From Archangium violaceum Cb vi76 (GTDB lineage: Bacteria; Myxococcota; Myxococcia; Myxococcales; Myxococcaceae): a stretch of 64,000 bases of DNA. The stretch is from contig NZ_JPMI01000055.1 of the NCBI RefSeq assembly GCF_000733295.1, forward strand, positions 1 to 64,000. Reading direction: 5' to 3'. A model generated the notes under the pieces. That model worked only from the letters and a program-made list of their open reading frames with translations. It was not told where the DNA came from and did no database searches. The number at the start of each line of letters is the position of its first letter. Position 1 is the stretch's first letter. Both the position numbers and the translations under genes were made by a program. Below are positions 27,579 to 36,505 of the stretch, piece after piece.

Positions 27579-28942
27579 AGAACGCGCAACGCGTCGTCTG
27601 GTCGGAGGGGATGTTCATGAGTCCCCACCACATGCAGCAGCTCGACCTCTACCACGAGAACCTGCTGGATCTCCGGCTGGGCGCGCTGGAGCCGTACCCC
27701 TGGGGCGTGTTCTCCCTGGAGTTCGACATGGAGGCGCTGCGCGCCGGCCGCGTGCAGCTGCGCCACTTCAACGGCGTGCTCCCCGATGGCCTGCCCCTCG
27801 CCCTCCAGAATGGGGACCCCGAGGCCCCGCCGTCCCGCCCCACGGAGGGCGTCTTCCCGCCGGCCCAGCAGGTGCTGGACGTCTACCTCGGCGTCCCGCG
27901 TGAGCGCAGCGGCGTGGAGAGCTATGGCGGCAGCGAGCGCACCAGTGGCAATCCCCGCTTCTCCCCGACCAACCGGCCGGTGAACGACCTGACCTCGTCC
28001 ACCTCCATCGTCCCGGTGGCCTTCGCGCAGCGCAACGTGAAGCTGCTCTTCGGCACCGAGCCGCGCGAGGACTACGACGCCGTCAAGATCGCCGAGCTGT
28101 CCCGCGACCGCTCCGGCAGCCTGACGCTCGTCGAGAACTACATCCCGCCCGCGCTGCGCATCGATGCCTCGCCCTACATCATGAGCGAGCTGCGCAACCT
28201 GCTGCGGCTCATCGTGGCCAAGCAGCGCCAGCTCGCCTCGCGGCGCAAGCACCGGGACGCTTCCGCGCTCGAGTTCACCGCCTCGGACGTGACGCTCTTC
28301 CTGGAGCTCAGCGCCCTCAACGGCATCATCCCGCTGCTGCAGCACGCCATCGACGCGGGCAACATGCGGCCCCACGCCCTCTACCTGGCGCTCAGCCAGT
28401 GCGCGGGGCAGCTGAGCACCTTCGTGGCGGACGCGGATCCCACCACGCTGCCGCCCTTCCAGTTCATCCAGCTGCGCGCCACCTTCGAGGAGCTGTTCCG
28501 CCGCCTGCAATCGCTGCTGCGCTCCGTGGCCCTCGAGCAGTGCCTCTCCGTGCAGATGCAGTCCGGCGAGGACCGGCTCTACCGCGGCAAGCTGGAGGAC
28601 GAGCGGTTGGATCGCTGCGGCCAGTTCTTCCTCTCCGTGCGCAGCGAGCTGCCGGAGAAGGTGGTGGCCGAGCAGCTGCCCAAGCTCGCCAAGCTGGCCA
28701 GCTGGGTGGACATCCAGAGCATCGTTCAGGCCGCCTCGCCCGGCGTCCCCATCCAGGTCAACTACCGGCCCCCGCCCGAGGTGCCCATCCAGCCGGGGAC
28801 GCTCTACTTCTCCCTCTTCACCTCGGACGGCTACTGGAGGAGCGCGATGCGGGATCGCACGCTCGCCCTCTACCTGCCGCACCCCTTCGACGCCGCACAG
28901 ACGACGGTGGAGCTGCTCGCCGTCCCCACCGCCAGCCGCTGA
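27575..28942 (+). CDS. tssK: T6SS baseplate-membrane connector TssK
   Basis: The 455-residue protein starts RVVWSEGMFMSPHHMQQLDLYHENLL, the conserved TssK N-terminus, and has the normal family length. Other matching segments are LFFGTEPREDYDAVKIAELSR-like (here LLFGTEPRED) and LNGIIPLLQHAIDAGNMRPHALYLALSQCAGQLSTF. TssK trimers link the cytoplasmic baseplate to the TssL-TssM membrane complex. The start overlaps the stop of tssJ (ATGA), so the two are coupled. tssL follows nine bases later. Confidence 0.96.
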   Translation: MKNAQRVVWSEGMFMSPHHMQQLDLYHENLLDLRLGALEPYPWGVFSLEFDMEALRAGRVQLRHFNGVLPDGLPLALQNGDPEAPPSRPTEGVFPPAQQVLDVYLGVPRERSGVESYGGSERTSGNPRFSPTNRPVNDLTSSTSIVPVAFAQRNVKLLFGTEPREDYDAVKIAELSRDRSGSLTLVENYIPPALRIDASPYIMSELRNLLRLIVAKQRQLASRRKHRDASALEFTASDVTLFLELSALNGIIPLLQHAIDAGNMRPHALYLALSQCAGQLSTFVADADPTTLPPFQFIQLRATFEELFRRLQSLLRSVALEQCLSVQMQSGEDRLYRGKLEDERLDRCGQFFLSVRSELPEKVVAEQLPKLAKLASWVDIQSIVQAASPGVPIQVNYRPPPEVPIQPGTLYFSLFTSDGYWRSAMRDRTLALYLPHPFDAAQTTVELLAVPTASR

Positions 28943-28951
28943 CCTCACGCC

Positions 28952-29644
28952 ATGCAACGAGTCACCGAAGCCACCAAGGACTGCTTCGACGCGGCGATCC
29001 GGATCCGCAACTCGGATGCCGCCTCGGTCCCCCCTCCAGAGGTGCTGCACCACCGTCTGCGCGGAGTCGTGGACGAGATGCTGCGGCGCGCCGCCGTGCT
29101 GGGCTTCAGCCACCAGGACGCCCAGGACATGGCCTACGCCATCGTCGCCCTGCTCGACGAGGCCGCCCTCACCCGGCCCGAGCCCTACCGCTCGTTCTGG
29201 ATGACCAACCTGCTGCAGCTCCAGTACTTCAACGAGAACGTCGCCGGTGACGGCTTCTTCCACCGCCTCCAGGGCATCCGGAAGGATCCACACCGTGCCG
29301 AGGTGCTGCAGGTCTACTACCTGTGCATGCTCTTCGGCTTCCAGGGCCGCTACCGCATCCGTGGCGGCGAGCTCGAGTTGATGACGCTCATCGACTCGGT
29401 CCAGAAGGACCTGGAGCGTGCCAAGCCCTTCGACTACGACGTCCTGTCGCCCCACGGTGAGCGGCCCACCGAGTCCATGCTCACCGGCAAGCGCAGGCTC
29501 TCGCCGATGGTCATCTCGCTGGGGGCGATGATGCTCGCCCTGCTCGTCTATGGCGGGCTGGTGCTCGGCCTGGACGGCGGCGTCGACACCTTCCTGAACG
29601 AGATCAAGCTCCACATGGCCACCAACGGCGGGGGCACGCAATGA
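28952..29644 (+). CDS. tssL: T6SS inner-membrane protein TssL (DotU/IcmH family)
   Basis: The 230-residue protein has a cytoplasmic helical domain with YAIVALLDEAALTRPEPYRSFW, LQLQYFNENVAGDGFF and VYYLCMLFGFQGRYR, all typical of the DotU family. A single C-terminal membrane helix follows (MVISLGAMMLALLVYGGLVLGL, about 189-210). No OmpA-like peptidoglycan-binding extension is attached, so wall anchoring must come from another protein. The stop overlaps the tssM start (ATGA). Confidence 0.95.
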   Translation: MQRVTEATKDCFDAAIRIRNSDAASVPPPEVLHHRLRGVVDEMLRRAAVLGFSHQDAQDMAYAIVALLDEAALTRPEPYRSFWMTNLLQLQYFNENVAGDGFFHRLQGIRKDPHRAEVLQVYYLCMLFGFQGRYRIRGGELELMTLIDSVQKDLERAKPFDYDVLSPHGERPTESMLTGKRRLSPMVISLGAMMLALLVYGGLVLGLDGGVDTFLNEIKLHMATNGGGTQ

Positions 29645-32600
29645 TCTGGGCCATCGTCATCACGATGCTGGCGGGCCTGGCATGGGGTGCGATCACCCTG
29701 CTGGGACTGCCCCCGCTTCTCACCGGACTCGCCACCACGGGCCTGTTGCTGCTGTTCGCGCTCGGCAGGTGGATCGTCGGCAAGGTGAAGGCGCGCAAGG
29801 CGGCCAAGAAGCTCGAGGGCGCCCTGGAGCAGCAGGCCGAGGAGCAGATCAAGACCGTCCGGCCGGACCTGCAGCCGGAGATCAAGGCCATGCAGGCCGA
29901 GTTCTCCAAGGCGGTGGAGGCGCTCAAGACCTCCAAGCTGTCGCGGGGCCGCAAGGACGCCCTCGCGGTGCTGCCCTGGTACCTCATCGTCGGACCGCCG
30001 GGCGCGGGCAAGAGCACCGCGCTGCGCAACTCGGGGCTGAAGTTCCCCTACCTGTCCGCCAAGGGCGGCGGCGTACGCGGCGTGGGCGGCACGCGCAACT
30101 GCGACTGGTGGCTCACCAACGAGGCCGTCATCCTCGACACCGCCGGCCGCTACGTGAGCAACGAGGACGACAAGCCCGAGTGGTTCGCCTTCCTCGACAC
30201 GCTGACGAAGTACCGCCCGAAGCGGCCCATCAACGGCCTCATCGTGGCGGTGAGCGTCAGCGAGCTCATGGGCGTGGATCCCCAGGTCGCGGGCGAGCTG
30301 GGCCAGAGCATCCGCGAGCGCCTGGACGAGATCACCTCGCGTCTGCGCACGCTGGTGCCCGTGTACCTGATGATCACCAAGTGTGATCTCCTCCCCGGCT
30401 TCACGGAGATGTACGCGGACCTGACGCGCTCCGAGCGCGGGCAGATCTGGGGCTTCACCTCGCCCATGAACTCGCAGGCGGAGGCCTCCACGGATCTGCT
30501 GCTGGAGCGCTTCGACGAGCTGGTGACGGTGCTGGAGCAGCGCACGCTCAAGCGGCTGGGCCAGGAGCGCCGGCTGGAGGCGCGCGAGCACATCTACCAG
30601 TTCCCCCAGAAGTTCGACTCGCTGCGCAAGAACCTGGCCGAGTTCGTCCAGCCGCTCTTCCTGGACAACGTGTACCAGGACACGCCGGTGATGCGCGGGT
30701 TGTACTTCACCAGCGGCACCCAGGAAGTGAAGCCGATGGAGCGGCTGGCGAGCTCCTCGGGCGAGCTCTTCGGCGACACGCGCCCTCAAGAGACGAGCGC
30801 GGAGGGCCGCAGCTACTTCCTGTGGGACATCTTCACCAAGGTGATGTTCCAGGACCAGGAGATGGCCGTCCGCAGCTCCATCGAGGAGCAGCGCTACCGC
30901 CGGCGGCAGCTGGTGCTCACGGCCACCTACTTCACGGCCGCGGCCCTGATGCTGGTGCTGCCCATCGTCTCCTACTTCCAGAACCGGGCCCTGGCGCGCA
31001 ACGTGCGCAACGCCATCACCGCCGTACAGCTCGATGACCGCGACGACCTCACGCGCATCAAGGACCTGTCCCCACTGCAGTCACAGCTCCAGGAGCTGAC
31101 GAAGCACAGAACGGAGGGGGCCCCCTTCTGGCTGCGCTTCGGCATGTACCAGGGCGAGAAGCTCTTCCCGCTGGCGCAGTCCTTCTACAACACCGCCCTG
31201 CGCCGGGTGCTGCTCGGCAATCAGTACGAGCGCATCGAGCAGAACCTGAAGATCTTCTCGGACAACCAGGACTCGCCGGAGTGGAAGCCCGGCGCCGAGG
31301 ACTACGCGCACCACTTCGATGCGCTGAAGATGTACCTGCTCATCACCTGGCCGCACGCACAGCGGGAGCCGTCGCTCGACGAAGCCCATCAGGATTGGCT
31401 GGTGGACCAGATGGTGCGGCACTGGACGCACGTGAAGGGCGCGGGAGGCGAGGCCAACCTGCAGCAGGCCATCAGCCGCCACGCCCGCACGTACATCCAG
31501 ATGCTGTCGGCGGATCCGGAGCAGTTGGGCTTCGCCCGCGACAACAAGATCGTGCGCGCCTCGCGCCGGGCCCTCAACCGCGTCCCCGTGACCACGCTGG
31601 AGATGGACCGCATCGTCGCCGACGTGGGCCGCGAGTACCCGGATCAGACGCTGGACGACATTGTCGGTGCCGTGCCCGCCATGCGCGCCACCAGGCGCGT
31701 CCGCGGCGCCTTCACCAAGACCGCCTGGGACCAGGTGGTGCGCTCGCGCCTGGAGTCCGCCTTCAAGAACAAGGAGGCCTGGGTGCTGGACCGGGACGCC
31801 AGGGAGGACGAGGAGCAATCCCGCGCCGAGCTGCGCACGCGCTACTACCAGCAGTACATCCAGGAGTGGCGGGACTTCCTCCAGTCCATCACCGTCCGGC
31901 CTCCGGATGACGTGGACCAGATGCAGGCCTTGCTCGAGAGCCTCACGCGCGGCAAGCCGGCCGCCTTCGGCAAGCTGTTCCGGGCACTCGCCTACAACGT
32001 GCAGCTGGTGCGCACCCCAAAGGACGAGGAGAAGAGCACGGCGCGGAAGATGCTCGAAAGGGTCATGCCGCCCGACAAGCAGGACGAGCAGAAGCTGCTG
32101 GATCCGAACGCGTCCACGGGCGAGTACACCCTCGGGCCCCGGGACGTGGAGAAGGAGTTCACCACCCTCATCCGGTTCAGCAACGAGAAGTCCCCCTCGG
32201 GTGACGGCGAGGAGCAGCTGACGGCGCAGGACTTCTACCAGGACCAGCTCGCGCTGGTGCTCAACTCCCTGCTGGGCGTGAAGGAGAAGCCCCAGGAGTC
32301 CGGAGCGCTGCTCGATAAGATCAAGACCACGCGCGAGAGCGTGGCCATGCTCGTCAAGAAGTACGAGAGCGGCACCCCCATCCTCGAGAAGCTGCTGCTG
32401 CCGCCCTTCCAGGACATGCGCTCCATCGTCTTCGCCGGCGTGGCGCAGAACAAGAGCAACGACTTCTGCGAGGCCGTGGCCAAGCCCTTCAGCGCGATCA
32501 TGGCCAACCGCTACCCGTTCGTCCGCGAGTCGATGCAGGACGCCCCCCTGGCCGAGCTGTCCGAGTTCCTGCGGCCCTCGGGCGGCACGCTGCGCAAGTT

Positions 32601-33267
32601 CCTCCAACAGCACCTGGCCGACGAGGTCATCACCTCCGGCCGCAAGTGGACGTTCGCCAACTTCAACACGCGAGAGATGTACCGCGACGACCTGCTCACC
32701 TTCCTGGAGAAGGCGAACAACCTCACCACCACCCTCTACCCGGGGGACACGGTGGATCCGCTCGTCCGCTTCCAGGTGCGCGTGCGCGCGGGCACGTCGC
32801 CCGACACGGCGCCGTCGGAGATCTCCGCCATCACCCTGACGATCGACGGCACGGATGAGCTCTACCGCAACGGCCCGGACAACGTCTGGAAGCCGATGAG
32901 CTGGCCCGGCCAGGCCGGCAAGCTGGGCGCGCACATCCACGTGGAGAACGCCTCCGGGGCCACCGCCGACATCGACGAGCCCGGGGAGTGGGGCCTGTTC
33001 CGCCTGCTCGAGCGCGTGAAGCGCATCGAGCCCAGCGGGGACGGCCGCTTCTTCACCGCCGTGTGGGAGATCGAGGACATGAACGGAGCGCTCGTCGCCA
33101 TCGACTTCCGGCCCGAGCGCACCGCCAACCCGTTCTTCGGCCTGTCGGGCAACAACACCTCCCGGCTGCTGCAGATCTTCCGGGATCCGGGCCTGTCTCC
33201 TCCGATGGGGATTGCCCGCGGCGGCAAGGGCTGCGTCGAGATGGTGAGCACGAACGGAGCCCCCTGA
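29641..33267 (+). CDS. tssM: T6SS inner-membrane protein TssM (IcmF family)
   Basis: The 1208-residue protein has two N-terminal membrane helices (residues about 2-45), a cytoplasmic nucleotide-binding region with Walker A GPPGAGKST at 118-126, and a third membrane helix near 430-448 (ATYFTAAALMLVLPIVSYF). A long periplasmic part follows, including the IcmF region ending in LSGNNTSRLLQIFRDPGL. IcmF motifs such as GGTRNCDWWLTNEAVILDTAGRY are clear. TssM forms the channel-like core of the trans-envelope complex with TssJ and TssL. tagF starts two bases after its stop. Confidence 0.96.
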   Translation: MIWAIVITMLAGLAWGAITLLGLPPLLTGLATTGLLLLFALGRWIVGKVKARKAAKKLEGALEQQAEEQIKTVRPDLQPEIKAMQAEFSKAVEALKTSKLSRGRKDALAVLPWYLIVGPPGAGKSTALRNSGLKFPYLSAKGGGVRGVGGTRNCDWWLTNEAVILDTAGRYVSNEDDKPEWFAFLDTLTKYRPKRPINGLIVAVSVSELMGVDPQVAGELGQSIRERLDEITSRLRTLVPVYLMITKCDLLPGFTEMYADLTRSERGQIWGFTSPMNSQAEASTDLLLERFDELVTVLEQRTLKRLGQERRLEAREHIYQFPQKFDSLRKNLAEFVQPLFLDNVYQDTPVMRGLYFTSGTQEVKPMERLASSSGELFGDTRPQETSAEGRSYFLWDIFTKVMFQDQEMAVRSSIEEQRYRRRQLVLTATYFTAAALMLVLPIVSYFQNRALARNVRNAITAVQLDDRDDLTRIKDLSPLQSQLQELTKHRTEGAPFWLRFGMYQGEKLFPLAQSFYNTALRRVLLGNQYERIEQNLKIFSDNQDSPEWKPGAEDYAHHFDALKMYLLITWPHAQREPSLDEAHQDWLVDQMVRHWTHVKGAGGEANLQQAISRHARTYIQMLSADPEQLGFARDNKIVRASRRALNRVPVTTLEMDRIVADVGREYPDQTLDDIVGAVPAMRATRRVRGAFTKTAWDQVVRSRLESAFKNKEAWVLDRDAREDEEQSRAELRTRYYQQYIQEWRDFLQSITVRPPDDVDQMQALLESLTRGKPAAFGKLFRALAYNVQLVRTPKDEEKSTARKMLERVMPPDKQDEQKLLDPNASTGEYTLGPRDVEKEFTTLIRFSNEKSPSGDGEEQLTAQDFYQDQLALVLNSLLGVKEKPQESGALLDKIKTTRESVAMLVKKYESGTPILEKLLLPPFQDMRSIVFAGVAQNKSNDFCEAVAKPFSAIMANRYPFVRESMQDAPLAELSEFLRPSGGTLRKFLQQHLADEVITSGRKWTFANFNTREMYRDDLLTFLEKANNLTTTLYPGDTVDPLVRFQVRVRAGTSPDTAPSEISAITLTIDGTDELYRNGPDNVWKPMSWPGQAGKLGAHIHVENASGATADIDEPGEWGLFRLLERVKRIEPSGDGRFFTAVWEIEDMNGALVAIDFRPERTANPFFGLSGNNTSRLLQIFRDPGLSPPMGIARGGKGCVEMVSTNGAP

Positions 33268-33269
33268 GG

Positions 33270-34199
33270 ATGACGCAGGCGCCTCACATCGGGATGCTGG
33301 GCAAGGCTCCGCGCCACGCGGAGTTCGTCCGGCACAACGCGGCCAGCCCCCTGGCGCGGTACCTCTTCCGCTGGATGGAGGAGAGCACCGGCCGGCTGCA
33401 CGGGGCCCGGAGCGCGTTGCCCACCACTCCCGTCAGCTTCGTCTTCACCGCCCCCGGCGAGAGCTCGGTGCTGGTGGGCGTGCTGGCGCCGAGCTCGGAC
33501 AGTGTGGGGCGTGCCTTTCCGCTGGCCATCTTCCAGGAGCTGTCCGCCGCCGACGTGGCCGGACGCTACGCGCTGCTGCCGGAGACCCACCAGCCGTTCC
33601 TCCGGGCCAGCGAGGCCCTGCTGCGCGAGGCCGCATCCCTCGACGTTCCCCGATTGCAAGAGCGCACGGCGAAGCTGCCCACCGCGCGGCCCGGCGACCT
33701 CCGCGTGGCCGAGCGGCTCCGGGAGGCCCTGCTGTCCGAGAAGCGCTGCACGGAGCTGCTCCAGCACGTCATCGGAGACCGTCCCGCCGAGGGGCGCTAC
33801 TACGCGCTACACACCTTCCTCACCGCCTGCACGGGCGAGCGCCACCGAGAGCAGGGCATGGCCGGCGTCATGCTGGACTGTCCCTACCCCTCGCACATGG
33901 GGCCCGTCACCTGGCTGGAGCTCTCCACGCGGCTGCTGCGCTGGGCCGCCCAACCCCCGTCCTTCTTCTGGTCCGACGGGCAACAACCCCGGCTCCTGCT
34001 CTGTCTGGGCGCCGCGCCCCCTACCCTCCTGCTGCACCTCGCACAACCCACGCGTCCGGGCACCAACGTCTGGCCCCTGCGCACCGACAAGCCCGCCGCC
34101 ATGGAGCAGGCGAAGCAGGCCCTGTCCGCTTCGCAGCGCCAGGTCATCGATTCCTCCCACAGCACGCTCGAGCAACTCCTGCGTGCCCTCGCACGCTGA
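33270..34199 (+). CDS. tagF: T6SS-associated regulator TagF
   Basis: The 309-residue protein begins GMLGKAPRHAEFVRHN, matching the TagF/ImpM N-terminus (GxxGKxPxxGDFxR-like), and contains SVGRAFPLAIF, as in the DUF2094 family. In other T6SSs TagF acts in post-translational repression alongside the threonine phosphorylation pathway (PpkA, PppA, Fha). None of those partners lies in this window, so either they are elsewhere or control differs. The ATG overlaps the end region of tssM, suggesting coupling. An upstream open frame was rejected because it lies inside tssM. Confidence 0.88.
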   Translation: MTQAPHIGMLGKAPRHAEFVRHNAASPLARYLFRWMEESTGRLHGARSALPTTPVSFVFTAPGESSVLVGVLAPSSDSVGRAFPLAIFQELSAADVAGRYALLPETHQPFLRASEALLREAASLDVPRLQERTAKLPTARPGDLRVAERLREALLSEKRCTELLQHVIGDRPAEGRYYALHTFLTACTGERHREQGMAGVMLDCPYPSHMGPVTWLELSTRLLRWAAQPPSFFWSDGQQPRLLLCLGAAPPTLLLHLAQPTRPGTNVWPLRTDKPAAMEQAKQALSASQRQVIDSSHSTLEQLLRALAR

Positions 34200-34212
34200 A
34201 GGCGCGCCCACC

Positions 34213-35905
34213 ATGACGCCCTCTTCCACCGACAGCCTTCGCGAGCGCGCCAGCCAGTGGCTCGAGCCCATCTCCACCGAGGCGCCCGCCGGTGCCCCGT
34301 CCAAGCACCACCCCTCCTACGAGAGCGTCTTCTCGGAGGTGGCCCGGCTCGAGTCCCCCACGGGCGAGGCCGTGCGTTGGGACGAGGTCGTCCGCAATGC
34401 CGGAGAGCTGCTGCGGACGACCACCAAGGATCTGTGGCTGGCCTCCTACTTCGCCTACGGGCTGTACATGACGGAGGGCCTCCCCGGCGCCATCACGGGG
34501 ACCACGCTGCTGGCGGAGCTGACCGAACGCTACTGGCAGGGCCTCTTTCCCGAGGCCTCGCGCCTGCGCAGCCGGGGCCTCGCGCTGTCCTGGTACGTGG
34601 AGCGCATGAAGCACGTGCTCCCCACCATCCAGGCCGACAGCACCACGCCCGCCGTGGTGGAGGCCCTGTCCACCGCCGTGTCGAAGCTCGCCGAGGTGAC
34701 GCGCACGCGCCTCGCCTCCCAGGGCCCGGCGATGGGACCGCTCCTCACCCCCCTCGAGCGGCTGCGCGCGAGCATGCCCACCGAGGCCACGCCTCCCGCG
34801 GTGGCCGCGCCCACGCCGTCCGCTCCGGCCACCCCCGCTCCGACGCCCGCACCGGACACCGCCGCGCCACCTCCCGCCGCGCCCGCCCCCGTGGCCCCGC
34901 CCGCGCCGGTTGCCGCCACGCCCCGCGCCCGCCGCGCCGCCTCCCGCCGCGCCGCCTCCCGCACCGGCCGCGCCCCTCCATGCCTCCCAGCTCCCCGCCG
35001 TGCCCAGCGGCGACCTCAGCAGCGCGGATGCCGCCACGGACTTCCTGCGCAACATCGGCTCGGCGCTGACGAGCGCCTCCGGAGTCATCCGCCGCGCCAA
35101 CCCGGCCGACCCGCTCTCCTATCGCCTGCTGCGCACCGGGCTGTGGCTGCACATCACACAGTCACCTCCCACTGGCTCCAATGGCAGGACATCCCTCCCG
35201 CCCCTGCCCGCCCATCTGCGCACGAAGCTGGAAACCCTCTCAACCCACTCCCGCTGGGTGGAGCTGCTCGACGAGTGCGAGTCCGCCCTGGCGCAGTATC
35301 GCTTTGCGCTGGACCTGCAACGTTTCAGTGTCCATGCCCTGTCATCACTGGGTGACACCCATGCCGCCGCGCGCGAGGCATTGCTGTTGGAGCTGAGCAG
35401 TCTTCTCAAGCGCCTGCCCACCGTGGTGGAGCTGGTGGCGTCGGATGGCACGCCCATGGCGGACGGGGCCACGAAGGAGTGGCTCAAGCGCGAGGTGCTC
35501 GCGAAACCCGGTACCGCGCCACGTGCCGCCATCTCCATGCCGCTTCCTCGCGGGCTCGAAACTTCCGCCCCGGGTGCGGCTCCCGAGGGCGACGCCCAGG
35601 CACTGCTCGCCTCCGCCACCACGGCCCGCGCGCTCTTCGTCGCGCGGCTGCAATTGGCTCGCATGCATGCCCAGGCAGGACAACTCACCACCGCCCGCGC
35701 GCTCTACGAGGTGCTGGATGCGGAGTGCACCGCGCACTCTCTTGATTCCTGGGAACCGGCACTCGCCGCCGCCTGTCTCGAGGGATTCCTCACCTGTACC
35801 CTGGCCACGAAAGAATCACAGGACATCCTGGTAGGAGATTACTGGATCCGTTATCGTCGTCTCGTCCAGCTCGACCCCGCTGCCGCCCTGCGCGTTCAAC
35901 CCTGA
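34213..35905 (+). CDS. tssA: T6SS assembly protein TssA, apparent frameshift
   Basis: The 5' frame (MTPSSTDSLRERASQWLEPIS; SWYVERMKHVLPTIQ) matches the ImpA/TssA N-terminal domain. It continues into a Pro/Ala linker to about 34920, then turns into Arg-rich nonsense. In the next frame the linker continues as AAPPPAAPPPAPAAPLHASQ and leads to a good C-terminal half (LSYRLLRTGLWLHITQSPP; LEALLEL-like helices; RYRRLVQLDP) ending at 35905. Removing one C from the CCCC run at 34921-34924 would join both halves into a protein of about 563 residues. TssA caps and primes the growing sheath. The shift may be a sequencing error in a GC-rich linker, a real mutation or a slippage site. Neither half alone would be a normal TssA. 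Confidence 0.8.
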
Positions 35906-35962
35906 CATCCGGGCAGCACTCACGGACAAGCGTCACCTGGCGACGACCCACGCATCACCCAC

Positions 35963-35972
35963 CTCACGTGAG
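35963..35972. promoter_or_regulatory. CTCACGTGAG palindrome before tssB
   Basis: A perfect ten-base palindrome sits directly before the AGGAG ribosome site of tssB, in the 81-bp gap after tssA. It could be an operator or a small leader stem. There is no further support. Confidence 0.25.
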
Positions 35973-35986
35973 AGGAGAAGCAGCAG

Positions 35987-36484
35987 ATGAGCAAAGAGAG
36001 TTCCGTCGCCCCTACCGAACGCGTCAACATCGTCTACAAGCCCGCTACGGGCAACATGCAGGAGCAGGTCGAGCTGCCCCTGAAGATGTTGATGATGGGT
36101 GACTTCACCGGCCGGCAGGATGACCGCCCGCTGGAGGATCGCGCCCCCATCAACGTGGACAAGATGAACTTCACCGAGGTGATGGCGCAGCAGAACCTCA
36201 AGGTGGACATCTCCGTCACGGACAAGCTGTCCAACGAGGAAGGCGCCAACCTGCCGGTGTCCCTGCAGTTCAAGAGCCTGGCGGACTTCGCTCCCGAGAG
36301 CATCGTCAACCAGGTGCCCGAGCTGCGGAAGCTGCTGGAGCTGCGCAGCGCGCTCAACGCCCTCAAGGGGCCCCTGGGCAACGTGCCGGCCTTCCGCAAG
36401 AAGCTCCAGGCGATGCTCGCCGACGACGAGGGCCGCAAGCGCCTCATCAGCGAGCTCGGCCTCAACGGTGGTGAGACCAAGTAG
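35987..36484 (+). CDS. tssB: T6SS contractile sheath small subunit TssB (VipA)
   Basis: The 165-residue protein matches TssB/VipA in length and sequence: RVNIVYKPATGNMQEQVELPLKMLMMGDFTG at the N-terminus, VDKMNFTEVM, and the central LPVSLQFKSLADFAPESIVNQVPEL. It forms heterodimers with TssC that build the contractile sheath. An AGGAG site precedes the ATG. tssC follows 21 bases downstream. Confidence 0.97.
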   Translation: MSKESSVAPTERVNIVYKPATGNMQEQVELPLKMLMMGDFTGRQDDRPLEDRAPINVDKMNFTEVMAQQNLKVDISVTDKLSNEEGANLPVSLQFKSLADFAPESIVNQVPELRKLLELRSALNALKGPLGNVPAFRKKLQAMLADDEGRKRLISELGLNGGETK

Positions 36485-36505
36485 TCCAGAGCGGGAGCGA
36501 GAATC

